Source of the DNA: Adiantum capillus-veneris
Lineage: Eukaryota > Streptophyta > Polypodiopsida > Polypodiales > Pteridaceae
Direction of reading: 5' to 3'
DNA length: 64,000 nt
Assembly (NCBI GenBank): GCA_014529385.2
Contig: CM043954.1
Location: 95,683,247 to 95,747,246 of the forward strand
Position numbers and translations under genes: made by a program. Position 1 is the first letter of the stretch. Every line of letters begins with the position of its first letter. The notes below the pieces were generated by a model. The model had not been told where the DNA came from. It saw only the letters and a program-made list of their open reading frames with translations, and did not search any database. Of the stretch, positions 21,152-30,514 are shown one piece after another.

Positions 21152-22349
21152 TGATGGAGCAAAAGATATCGTGCGCACACTCACACACCCAGAAAACTCA
21201 ACACAGTACAAGGAATTTACTTAAATTCCTCACCTCACTCACCACCACTCAAAAGCTCCCTAAAAATTCTACCCACAAGCTCGATTCAAACTCCAAACGC
21301 CTCGACCTACAAGCCCTTGCCTGCCCGCAGACACTACCAGGTGAGTCGAGGTGATCAACATTGGAAATCACCCTTGATGGTGACCAAAATATACAAGAAA
21401 AACCATCAAAAACTCAAAAACTCCAGCCACAAAAGTCCACTCTCAAACCATTGCAAAGCCTTCACCAAACTCCACTCTGTTGGACTCTTTGGAGTAGCGC
21501 CAACCCTAATGGCACCGATACACGGTCGCATAGTCTTGCAGAAAGCCGCACCTTCTTCCCTCAATTCCTTGCACACACACATCCATGGAAACCTCAGAAC
21601 TTCCATAGACTCTCCCAAGTGCAAAATTGAAGAGAGAAAGCTCTCATTCACTGCTCCATACACTCGAAAAGAGGACGGGAACGCAATGGGACTGCACTAG
21701 ACCACCTGTAGGAACCCTCCTTTCTTCCCCACACAGAGAGGTGAAAGTGCTAAAACTTGGCTTCCAAAATGCTCCTTCATCCCAAGCACTCACAGTAGCG
21801 TCACTGATGTGGCACTTTGATGCCTTTTCACACCTTTTTGACCTTTTTTGGCCCAGTTTTAACCCCTGGCAGGCATTTTTCGCGGGAAAAACCCCAAACG
21901 AACTCCAAAATTCACCAAATTTTGTACGCTTCATCCTCAATACCCAAATCACTTTTCCACATCCCCACGTTCTATTTTTTACCACTTCTAGGGCGGTGCA
22001 CGCATCACCGCAAATCAAGCACTGTAAATAGACAATTACTTCATGTTTCAAACTTCTCGAGCGGGATGAGAGTACCCATACTTGTCGCTTTCATTTCTCA
22101 AACACATTATCTAGAACCAAAATAAGCCACTTAGAACCATATCCGAGGCCCCGATACCCTATCCAGGCATGTACATATGCTCGGCTGTTGTCGATACGCA
22201 AGCACGCATATTTACAATGTGCACACGTTGCACCTTTTTTCGAACTTGAAACCACTTTGCAAAGCTCCCAAATGCATGTATTTACATCTTTTTGTACATA
22301 TGACCATGCATATAAACGCTACTTTGTACACACCAAAAGCGGTCTATCA
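21152..22349 (-). mobile_element. 3' LTR of the nested gypsy element
   Basis: Aligns almost throughout with 27,668-28,888; small indels explain the 23-bp length difference. ORFs inside both LTRs (up to 135 residues) are near-duplicates of each other and probably not genes. Confidence 0.9.
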
Positions 22350-22366
22350 TCATTGCCCACCCTCTA
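22350..22366 (-). other. Polypurine tract of the nested gypsy element
   Basis: On the minus strand GAGGGTGGGCAATGA directly precedes the LTR start (TGATAGA), as needed for plus-strand DNA priming. It overlaps the integrase stop codon region. Confidence 0.65.
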
Positions 22367-23878
22367 GATAGAGCATGTATGCTCAACCAAGAGACTATTT
22401 GCATCTAGAACCACATCCCTTGAAAAATATTTCTTCAGTCTATAACCATTTATTCTATAGCGCAAACGTTCACTAGACAATTTTTCCAACTCATAGGTGC
22501 CATTAGAAAATACATGCTTCACTCTGTATGGACCCAACCATTTGTCCCTCAATTTCTTCTGAAAAGTAAAATCCAAGCGAGAATCATACTTCATCACCAA
22601 ATCTCCTTCTTTGATCTCTTTCTCTGGCAGCCTCTTATTCATTTTCTCCATCCTTGTCTCTGCTTGTTGAAGATAATAATCACTGGCTTTCTCTCTATTC
22701 ATTCGTAGCAACTCTAGAGAAAGAATTCTTTCTTGCAACTTGTCATTATGCTCACCTTGCATTTTGCACAACAACTTCAAGGAATCCAACTGCACTTGTA
22801 TGGGCATAAGAGCTTCCTTTCCATAAACAAGCTCATATGGTGTAAACTGTGTTGACACTCTATACGCAGTTCTATAAGCCCACAAACACTTTTCCAAGTC
22901 CAAGTCCCACTCTTTAGGATTCTCTCTAGCATACTTTGATAGCATCTTCACAGTTTGACCATTGCAGTTCTCAACCAACCCATTGCATTGTGGGTAGTAA
23001 GGAGAACAATTCCTATGCTGAATTTTCAATTTCTCCATGAGAGCAGCAACAAGTTTTTCCCTAAACCCTGGTCCACGATCAGAAATGATAACCATAGGAG
23101 CTCCAAACCTGTAACACACCTGTTCATATAAAAAAGAGGCCACTCTTCCTGCTGCTACATCTTTTACTGCTCTTGCCTCAACCCATTCTGTCAAATAGTC
23201 CACAGCCACAAGGATATACCTTTTGCCATTGTTGGTCCTCGGCATTGGACCTACAGCATCTACTCCCCATTTTGTAAATGCATCAAAAGACATTATAGCT
23301 TTCTGAGGCTCAGCCAAAAGCTTCTGATTTGCAAACACTTGGCATTCATGGCATGACTTGTACCAAAAATAAGCATCTCTCATCATAGAGGGCCAATAGT
23401 AACCTGCTCTTAAAACATGAAAGACAACATGATCCTTGCCTTGATGACCTGTTTCTTCATGGCAGTTCTCCAAAATCAAGCATATCTCTTCTTTGTACGG
23501 CACTTTTCTCAAAATGCTATCCTTGCCATAAAGCATGAGATCCTCACCTACCAATGTGTAGTTTCTTGATTTTGCAACTATTCTCTGACGCCGAACTTTT
23601 GACATGCTCTCTGGACATTTCCCTTTACCAAGAAATACTTCTACATCTTGCAATGATTCCCTTCCTGCATACAAGGCTTCCTTGACCTTTAAAGGAGCTA
23701 CCAAGGCATCCAACTTGTCCCTAGCCAACTCATCAACTTCTTTATTCTGCTCACGAGGAACATGCTTAAACTGTATCTTCTCAAACTCATGCAAAAGCTT
23801 CTTGATGCCATAGACCCACTTCTTCAAATTGTCTTTCTTAACATTCCACAAACCAAGAAACTGATTCATGACTAACAA
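22364..23878 (-). CDS. Gypsy integrase with end of second RNase H
   Basis: A 504-residue open frame. The first ~60 residues are the end of an archaeal-type RNase H (HVPREQNKEVDELARDKLDA). An HHCC zinc-binding domain follows (HEETGHQGKDHVV ... CHECQ, about residues 140-180). The integrase core has the DDE residues in WGVDAVGP, ISDRGPGF and NGLVENCNGQ. A C-terminal DNA-binding-like part follows. Integrase joins element cDNA to nuclear DNA. The frame is intact here, but the polyprotein is interrupted upstream near 23,880-23,923, so production from this copy is doubtful. Confidence 0.85.
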   Translation of the reverse strand: MLVMNQFLGLWNVKKDNLKKWVYGIKKLLHEFEKIQFKHVPREQNKEVDELARDKLDALVAPLKVKEALYAGRESLQDVEVFLGKGKCPESMSKVRRQRIVAKSRNYTLVGEDLMLYGKDSILRKVPYKEEICLILENCHEETGHQGKDHVVFHVLRAGYYWPSMMRDAYFWYKSCHECQVFANQKLLAEPQKAIMSFDAFTKWGVDAVGPMPRTNNGKRYILVAVDYLTEWVEARAVKDVAAGRVASFLYEQVCYRFGAPMVIISDRGPGFREKLVAALMEKLKIQHRNCSPYYPQCNGLVENCNGQTVKMLSKYARENPKEWDLDLEKCLWAYRTAYRVSTQFTPYELVYGKEALMPIQVQLDSLKLLCKMQGEHNDKLQERILSLELLRMNREKASDYYLQQAETRMEKMNKRLPEKEIKEGDLVMKYDSRLDFTFQKKLRDKWLGPYRVKHVFSNGTYELEKLSSERLRYRINGYRLKKYFSRDVVLDANSLLVEHTCSI

Positions 23879-23923
23879 TGCATCCCCTTTTGCAATGACC
23901 CTCTTCAGTCCAAACTCAACACA

Positions 23924-24343
23924 CTACTTCAACCCAAGGAAAAGCGTGAGATACTCGGCCTCATTGTTGCTTTCATCTTCATGAAGATCGTAAGCTCTAG
24001 AAAATATTACATCGCCTTTTGGGTTCTTAATGACTACCCCACCACTTTCCTTTTGAAGAACTTTCCTGTATGCACCATCAAACATCATTGTATACGCATC
24101 TGTAATATCTACTTCCTCTTCATGATCATCCTTGTCAACCCTTGGGTAAGATGGAAGCTCCCCCCCCTTATGTACCACAATGTCTGCCAAGTGAGCTTTA
24201 ACAGAATGATCCACTTTAAACTCCCACTCATACTCTTGAAGCTCCAAAGTCCACTTTAAGATGCGCTTGCTAGGCTTCAAATGTTGTACTACATCAGGCA
24301 AAAGATTCGATGTGGTGAGCACATAGAACTTTTGGGGCAACAA
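23924..24343 (-). pseudogene. Second (archaeal-type) RNase H domain of the gypsy element
   Basis: Contains MMFDGAYRK, GGVVIKNPKGDVIFSRAY and NNEAEYLTLFLGLK, which hold the first Asp and the Glu of an RNase H fold. The domain continues past a stop into the start of the integrase frame. It lies between the ordinary RNase H and integrase, the place where Tat-lineage elements carry their extra RNase H. It begins with the tail of the first RNase H region (about 50 residues). Confidence 0.7.
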
Positions 24344-24388
24344 ATAGGTTTTGAACCTTCAACAAGCAAGAACCAAGGCAAATACCCA

Positions 24389-24820
24389 CTATTCCATTTC
24401 TCTGTTGGAGAACTCGCTTACATTCTTCATCTTGCTCTCAAAATAAATTGGCTTGAAGTTCCTTCCTTGCATTTGTAAGAGAACCGACCCAAAAGCTACT
24501 GACCCCACACTAATAGATACATAGAAAATTGACTGCAAGTCAGGAGGACTCACTGTTGGTAAAGCACACAATACCTCCTTGATGCCATCAAAAGCATGTT
24601 GCATATCTTCATTCCATTCAAACCCTTGAACTCTTTGACTCAATTTCTGGAGAGGATACACATACTGACATAGCATCCAGAAAAAATGTGACAAGTACCT
24701 GAGCTTATGCACAAATGATGCTAAATCCTTTGTGTTGTTGTTCGGATCCATAAGCAACAAAGCCTTAACTTTCTCTGGGTCAGCTTCTATTCCATTTTGG
24801 GAAACCACATGTCCTAGCAA
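24389..24820 (-). pseudogene. Gypsy RT thumb and first RNase H domain
   Basis: Reads LGHVVSQNGIEADPEKVKAL (RT end, strand-transfer region), then the connection, then an RNase H domain (FYVSISVGSVAFGSVLLQM, PIYFESKMKNVSEFSNREME). It is separated from the RT core by a stop near 24,877 and from the second RNase H by a frame change near 24,344-24,388. RNase H removes the RNA strand during reverse transcription. Confidence 0.8.
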
Positions 24821-24877
24821 ATGGACTCTCGCATGAGCAAATTTACACTTCTTTGGGTTGAGTTTCCCACCCTCTTG

Positions 24878-25546
24878 TTAAAGCCTTTCAAAACTCAACC
24901 TCAGCTTCTCCAAATGTGTGACCCTTGAGCTATAACACCCAATGTCATCCATGAAAACACGAATGAACTTACCCAAGTAGGGACCAAACACTCTATTCAT
25001 CCATCCTTGGAAGGTAGCATATGCATTAACCAGCCCAAAAGGCATTCTTTTGTAGGCAAAACAACCCCAGGGAGTAATGAAGATCGTCTTCAATCGATCT
25101 TCAATCGCTATCAAGATCTGAAAGTAGCCAGAAAATCCATCCATGATTGAGTAACGTTCATGAACGGCAACCTGATTGAGGATTTGATCTACGAAGGGTA
25201 GTGGATAATGATTTCTTTTTGTGGCAACATTCAAAGGTTTGAAATCAACACATATCCTAAATCTTCCGTTCTTCTTGGGCACAATAACAACTGGAGAGAC
25301 CCATTCAGAATCCTCCACTCGAAAGATGAAATCTGCTTCCAAAAGCTTCGTCACCTCTTCATGAAGTGCCTTCTCATGAATGACCCCCAACCTCCTAAGC
25401 TTTTGAACCTTTGGCTTGGCACCTTCTTTTAGATTGATTTTATGCTCGACTCCTTTAGCTCCTTGCAACTCTGTATATTTAGTGGCAAATAGATTTGGAA
25501 ATTCCTTGAACATGTCTTCATACTCCTTTTTTTCTTTTTCTGTCAA
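24878..25546 (-). pseudogene. Gypsy reverse transcriptase core
   Basis: 222 residues with the usual blocks: VSPVVIVPKKNGRFRICVDF, YSIMDGFSGYFQI, MPFGLVNAYATFQ and the active-site region FMDDIGCYS, where both aspartates are kept. It lies between the protease and the RT thumb; stops at both ends break a single gag-pol reading. Confidence 0.85.
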
Positions 25547-25552
25547 TTCCTC

Positions 25553-26548
25553 TCATAGCATGCTCCTTACATTCACTTTGGCAGGCTCTACAACTGCTTT
25601 TGGACTATCCTTCTTCTCCTTGACATTCACATCATGCATCGATGCTTCCTTTTCAACACTTATCCCAAAAAGATCTAGACATAATTGCATCAATTCTTGC
25701 TCTACACTTTCTTCTGATGTCGTAGACGACGCATCACTATCGTATGATGTAGTTTCTATCGAATCTGTATCTTGCATCTCCAATAGGGACTGTGTACGGC
25801 TCTCGTGTGTCTTCATGTTGTAGAAAATGGTCCTTCCTTTCTCTTTGTCGCGGATGGTGATCAAGCCCGTGCCCCAATCTTGCTTAGCACCAAGGGTTAT
25901 AAGCCATGGCCTCCCTAAAATGATCGGATAAGCATTCTCACCCGCTTGCATCACGTAGCAATCAACCAAGCACTCAATCCCCAAGACCTTTATCTTCACA
26001 TCTTCAGCTATTCCAAGACACCTTGCCTTTTTGTGGTTGGCCATCCTCATACGGATCGAAGCATTCACTGACATCTTAACGCCTGCTTCCTTCATGATAG
26101 CCTCGGTCATGACACACACCTGGGCACCACCATCCACATATGCTTTCACTTCCGTCTTCTTTCCTAGCATAGCTTCAACTATTGGCACCATATCCACTGG
26201 GTGACCAACCCTCAAAGATGATACCATGCTTTGACGCTTTTCCTTCTTGGAAGGAAGCCGTGTACTCACACACTTGGTCTACTACCTCCTCAATTTAGCA
26301 TTCAAAGCCACCAACTGACCAAAAGATATATTTTCCTTTTGATTTCGTATGTCGTCAACAATATCATAGTCTTCAACACCTTGGCCAAGGAGGTAGTCCT
26401 TTGGACCAATTTTCCTTCTTCGCCGCCTCTTGCTACTTTCTGGTTTGTCTTCTACCTTAGCCTTTCCTTTCCTTTCTCTTGTTTCCCTCTCTTCTTCTGT
26501 CTCTGTCTCCCTATCATGCCTAGCTCTCTTATTGGCCAAAACATCCAC
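25553..26548 (-). pseudogene. Gypsy protease and gag-protease linker
   Basis: The protease domain is in 26,269-25,553. The active-site segment reads KAYVDGGAQVCVMT (D-G-G-A form), and the second conserved part reads YPIILGRPWLITLGAKQDWG. The upstream piece (26,548-26,282) is a charged linker with RKIGPKDYLLGQ, separated by one stop. The tail after the protease is acidic and Ser-rich. Protease would cut the polyprotein in the particle. Confidence 0.75.
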
Positions 26549-26559
26549 ATCTTGATGCT

Positions 26560-26859
26560 CAAGGGTAATGATGTTGATAGCCCTACCTTCTCCATTTCCA
26601 GGAAACAGTTGTGGTGTTGTTGTGGCGGCGGTGCTTCTAGTGCCCGCTCTTGATGATTTTCTTTTATTCTTCCTCGACCACGTCCATATAAGGGGTATAT
26701 CCCTCCCCTCTCTCTTGGTGGTTTAGGACAATCAGGGGCGTAGTGACCCTCTTCATCATAATTGTAGCATCTTTCTTGTAGCCTTCGTCCCCTACCTCTC
26801 CTAGCTAGCCGCTCTTCTCTTTGGTTTCTATTCATTATGTTAATTCTTAATTCTTGCAA
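26560..26859 (-). pseudogene. Gypsy gag zinc-knuckle region
   Basis: Contains an Arg-rich segment (LARRGRGRRLQER) and a CCHC-like knuckle CYNYDEEGHYAPDCP in which the second Cys is Tyr, so zinc binding is probably lost. A glycine/arginine-rich tail follows. A stop near 26,908 separates it from the gag core. Confidence 0.7.
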
Positions 26860-26907
26860 CTAACCGGCAAGATCATGTAGAACCCGGGCCGTAACAGGCT
26901 CTGGACC

Positions 26908-27573
26908 TTAAACCACTCGCTCCACTCTATCATCCGTTGTCACAGAGACCATTGGTTGCACCACAATTGGCTCAGCGTGTGTCATGCCTTGCTCCCACCT
27001 TCTCTTGATCTTCTTACTCTTGGCCTCGGCAATTTCCACAGCTCTTTCAAATATAGCAGGCTCCTCTTGATCGACCTTCTCCCTTACACTTGGATGGAGA
27101 CAATCCATAAACTGACGTACTTTAAAGAAATCCCCTAGAGGTACTTGGGATGACGCCTCTAATTGAACCCAAAGTCCTTTGAAGTTTTGCAAAAACTCTT
27201 TAAAGTTAGCATGAACATCTTGCTGCAAACCTCTCAATTTTGTCGTCACTTCTGTTGCGGTTAGTTTCTTCCCAAACCTGTCAAAAATTGCCAACTTCAC
27301 CTGCTCCCAATATGTTTGCTTTTTGTCTTCCTCTAAACCTTCAAACCACTCCCGAGCTTCTCCTTCGAGTGCCAGAGGAAATACATGAAGCTTTGCTTTG
27401 TCATTCACAATGTGCATACCAAGCGTCTGCCACTCGAAATCCGCAATCCAGTCCTTCACATCCTCCTTCCCTATGAACATTGGCCGACTATAAGCCATCT
27501 CTTCGGAGTCGCTTCTCCCTTGCGTGAGTAACTCCACAAAAGTTGAATTCTTGCACCTCAACCAAACCACCAC
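26908..27573 (-). CDS. Gypsy gag core
   Basis: 221 residues beginning MVVWLRCKNSTFVELLT. The capsid-type core reads KLHVFPLALEGEAREWFEGL, then YWEQVKLAIFDRFGKK, and later FFKVRQFMDCLHPSVREKVD. A basic tail follows. It matches the retrotransposon gag family, which builds the particle that packages element RNA. It is the first internal gene after the primer site. The zinc knuckle follows after a stop. Confidence 0.75.
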   Translation of the reverse strand: MVVWLRCKNSTFVELLTQGRSDSEEMAYSRPMFIGKEDVKDWIADFEWQTLGMHIVNDKAKLHVFPLALEGEAREWFEGLEEDKKQTYWEQVKLAIFDRFGKKLTATEVTTKLRGLQQDVHANFKEFLQNFKGLWVQLEASSQVPLGDFFKVRQFMDCLHPSVREKVDQEEPAIFERAVEIAEAKSKKIKRRWEQGMTHAEPIVVQPMVSVTTDDRVERVV

Positions 27574-27643
27574 TGATTCTTCAATGAAGCTCGAACTTCA
27601 CAGCAAAACCACTTCACCTCGGTGCACAACCGGCAAATTTCCA

Positions 27644-27662
27644 CTCCCCAGCGGGATCGCCA
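27644..27662 (-). other. Primer-binding site of the nested gypsy element
   Basis: On the minus strand TGGCGATCCCGCTGGGGAG lies 5 bp inside the 5' LTR. It begins TGG as required for pairing with a tRNA 3' end. The tRNA identity is not settled; the pattern resembles Asp-type sites of other plant gypsy elements. Confidence 0.6.
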
Positions 27663-27667
27663 AAGGA

Positions 27668-28888
27668 TGATGGAACAAAAGATAATGTGCGCACACTCAC
27701 ACACCCAGAAAACTCAACAGAATATAAGGAATTTACTTAAATTCCTCACCTCAGCCACCACCACTCAAAAGCTCCCTAAAAATTCTACCCACAAGCTCGA
27801 TTCAAACTCCAAACGCCTCGACCTACAAGCCCTTGCTTGCCCGCAGACACTACCAGGTGAGTCGAGGTGATCAACATTGGAAATCACGCTTGATGGTGAC
27901 CAAAATATACAAGAAAAACCATCAAAAACTCAAAAACTCCAGCCACAAAAGGCCACTCTCAAACCATTGCAAAGCCTTCACCAAACTCCACTCTGTTGGA
28001 CTCTTTGGAGTAGCGCCAACCCTTCTGGCACCGATACACGGTCGCATAGTCTTGCAAAAAGCCGCACCTTCTTCCCTCAATTCCTTGCACACACACATCC
28101 ATGGAAACCTCAAAACTTCCATAGACTCTCCCAAGTGCAAAATTGAAGAGAGAAAGCTGTCATTCACTCCTCCATACACTCGAAAACAGGACGGGAACAC
28201 AACGGGACTGCACTAGACCACCTGTAGGAACCCTGCTTCCTTCCCCACACAGAGAGGTGAAAGTGCCAAAACTTGGCTTCCAAAATGCTCCTTCATCCCA
28301 AGCACTCACGGAAGCGTCATTGATGTGGCACTTTGATGCCTTTTCACACCTTTTTTGGCCTTTTTTGGCCCAGTTTTGGCCAGTTTTGACCCCCGACGGG
28401 AATTTTTAGCCGGAAAACCCCAAACAGACTCCAAAATTCACCAAATTTTGTACGCTTGATCCTCAATACGCAAAGCACTTTTCCACATCCCCACATTCTA
28501 TTTTTGACCACTTCTAGGGCGGTGCACGCATCATCGCAAATCAGGCATCGTAAATACACAATTATTGCATGTTTCAAACTTCTCGAGCGGGATGAGAGTA
28601 CCCATACTTGTCACTTGCATTATTTACATTCTATAAAGCTCAAGAGCATTATCTAGAACCAAAATAAGCCACCTAGAACCATATCCAAGGCCCCGAGACC
28701 CTATCTAGGCATGTACATATGCTCGACTGCCGACACGCAAGCACGCATATTTACAATGTGCACACGTTGCACCTTTTTTTGAACTTGAAACCACTTTGCA
28801 AAGCTTCCAAATGCATGTATTTACATATTTTTTTATATATGACCATGCATATAAACGCTACTTTGTACACGCCAAAAGCGATCTATCA
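27668..28888 (-). mobile_element. 5' LTR of the nested gypsy element
   Basis: Begins TGATGGAAC, ends TCTATCA, and aligns with 21,152-22,349. The few differences imply insertion well after the surrounding CACTA element settled. Confidence 0.9.
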
Positions 28889-29275
28889 CCGTATTGCCAA
28901 ACGGCTCGCCATGGTGTTGTCTATATGTTTGCGAGTGATTTTCAAGCGCTAAAATTACCTCGTGCCCCTAAGAACAACACAATGGCGATTCGTTTGGAAA
29001 TAGGGAAAGCCATAAATGTTGCCCACAAGGCGTATGCATTGTAAGCAAGCTCTATGGCTTGCCATATTTTCAACGGCTCGCCATTGTGTTGTCTATATGT
29101 CTGCGAGCGGTTTTCAGGCCATAAAATCGCTTCGCAACTCTAAAAACAACACAATAGTGAGCCGTTTGCCAAATTGGCAAGCCATAGAGCTTGCCCACAT
29201 CGCATATGCATTATGGGCAAGCTGTATGGCTTGTCGTTTTGCTAAACGCCTTATCATTGTGTTGTTTTTATGTTA
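28889..29275. repeat. Tandem palindromes, right part
   Basis: Continues the units of 20,870-21,150 with centres near 29,034 and 29,205 (171 bp apart). Each arm runs outward through GGCAAGCC and GGCGAGCCGTTTGGCAA-like words to AACACAATGG. Subtracting the gypsy element, the centre at 21,120 is about 173 bp from the one at 29,034, the same period. Confidence 0.85.
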
Positions 29276-30070
29276 TGTTAGGTTAGGTTAGGTTTAGGTT
29301 ATATGTTAGGTGAGATTATAGGTTAGTTTAGAGCTATTGACGGACTTCGAATATGACTTCAAACGGACCTTGGTTAGGTTAGGTTAGGTAGATGATATAA
29401 GTTAGGTTGCATTAAGTTAAGTTAGGTATAGGTTTTATGTTAGGTTAGATTATAGGTTAGGCATAACGATTATAGGTTAGGTTAGAGCTAAGGCCAAATT
29501 AATAGTAGAAAAAACGCAATCGAACTTCAAAGATGACTCGTGTACTTCTAAAAACGCAAACGGACTTCGTTAAGGTTAGGTTATAGGTTAGGTAGATCTT
29601 ATAAGATAGGTTACATTAAGTTAGGTTAGGTATAGGTTTAACGTTAGGTTAGATTATAGGTTAGGCATAACGATTATAGGTTAGGTTTGAGCTTGCGTCA
29701 AATTAATAGTAGTAAAAACGCAATCGGACTTCGAAGATGACTCGTGTACTTCTAAAAACGCAAATTAACGGACTTCGGTTATGTTAGGTTATAGGTTAGG
29801 TAGATGTTATAAGTAGGTTACATTAAGTTAAGTTAGGTATAGGTTTTACGTTAGGTTAGATTATAGGTTAGGCATAATGATTAAAGGTTAGGTTAGAGCT
29901 ATCGTCAAATTAATAGTAGAAAAAATGCAATCGACCTTCGAAGATGACTCGTATACTTCTAAAAACGCAAATGGACTTCGGTTAGGTTAGGTTACATTAA
30001 GTTAGGTTAGGATTATGTTATAGGTTAGGTTAGATTATAGGTTAGGTTAGAGCTAGCATCAAACTAATAG
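29276..30070. repeat. TTAGG-rich array (right) with ~205-bp higher-order unit
   Basis: TTAGG runs are combined with non-TTAGG blocks. The block AAAACGCAATCGNACTTC...GATGACTCG recurs near 29,512, 29,714 and 29,922, and partially near 30,075, a period of about 205 bp. It lies between the palindromes and the tnp2 leader. Confidence 0.85.
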
Positions 30071-30111
30071 TAGAAAAAATGCAATCGGACTTCAAAAGTG
30101 CACACAGACTT

Positions 30112-30425
30112 CAAGAACCTTAATATATAGTCATTGACCAATAAAGACGAGATTATTACCCTGTGGTCCTAATCTCCGTGCACCTCTAGACCAAGGTGTG
30201 CGGGGATCGGGCCTGGCTAGAGAATGTGAAGTTGTTAGAGCTAGAAGAAAATAGTTGAAAAAATGCAATCGGACTTCAAAAATGCACACAAACTTCAAGA
30301 ACTTTAATATATAGTCATTTACTAATAAAGACGTGATTATTACCCTGTGGTCCTAATCTCCGTGCACCTCTAGACCAAGGTGTGCGGGGATCGGGCCTGG
30401 CTAGAGAATGTAAGGTTGTTAAAGC
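30112..30425. repeat. Direct repeat, ~182-bp period
   Basis: The block TTAATATATAGTCATT...GGGATCGGGCCTGGCTAGAG occurs twice, starting near 30,119 and 30,303, nearly identical. It lies just before the tnp2 reading frame and is probably leader DNA of the CACTA element. Confidence 0.85.
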
Positions 30426-30514
30426 TTGTCATGTACTTAGTAGTGTGTAGTTATAGCAGCTAGAGTGTTTTAATTATTTGTTGTGTCATTGGTAAATAAA
30501 GTATGGATGATAGG

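Larger units (their letters stand above)
21152..28888 (-). mobile_element. Nearly complete Ty3/gypsy retrotransposon (dual RNase H)
   Basis: Two direct LTRs of 1,198 and 1,221 bp, both starting TGATGG and ending TCTATCA on the + strand, differ by a few percent. Between them, on the minus strand, lie a primer site, gag, protease, RT, RNase H, a second RNase H, integrase and polypurine tract in standard gypsy order. A few stops and frameshifts disable it. It sits inside a palindrome of the CACTA element. The flanks CAGT and CCGT look like a 4-bp duplication with one change. The additional RNase H suggests a Tat-like lineage. Confidence 0.9.

Noticed and set aside
21317..22125. ORFs of 85-135 residues inside both LTRs of the nested gypsy element
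   Set aside because: Present in both LTR copies because the DNA is duplicated; no known domain, overlapping on both strands.
20533..30070. TTAGG arrays as a true telomere or chromosome end
   Set aside because: Units are heavily mutated, interrupted, flanked by transposon sequence on both sides and internal to the window.
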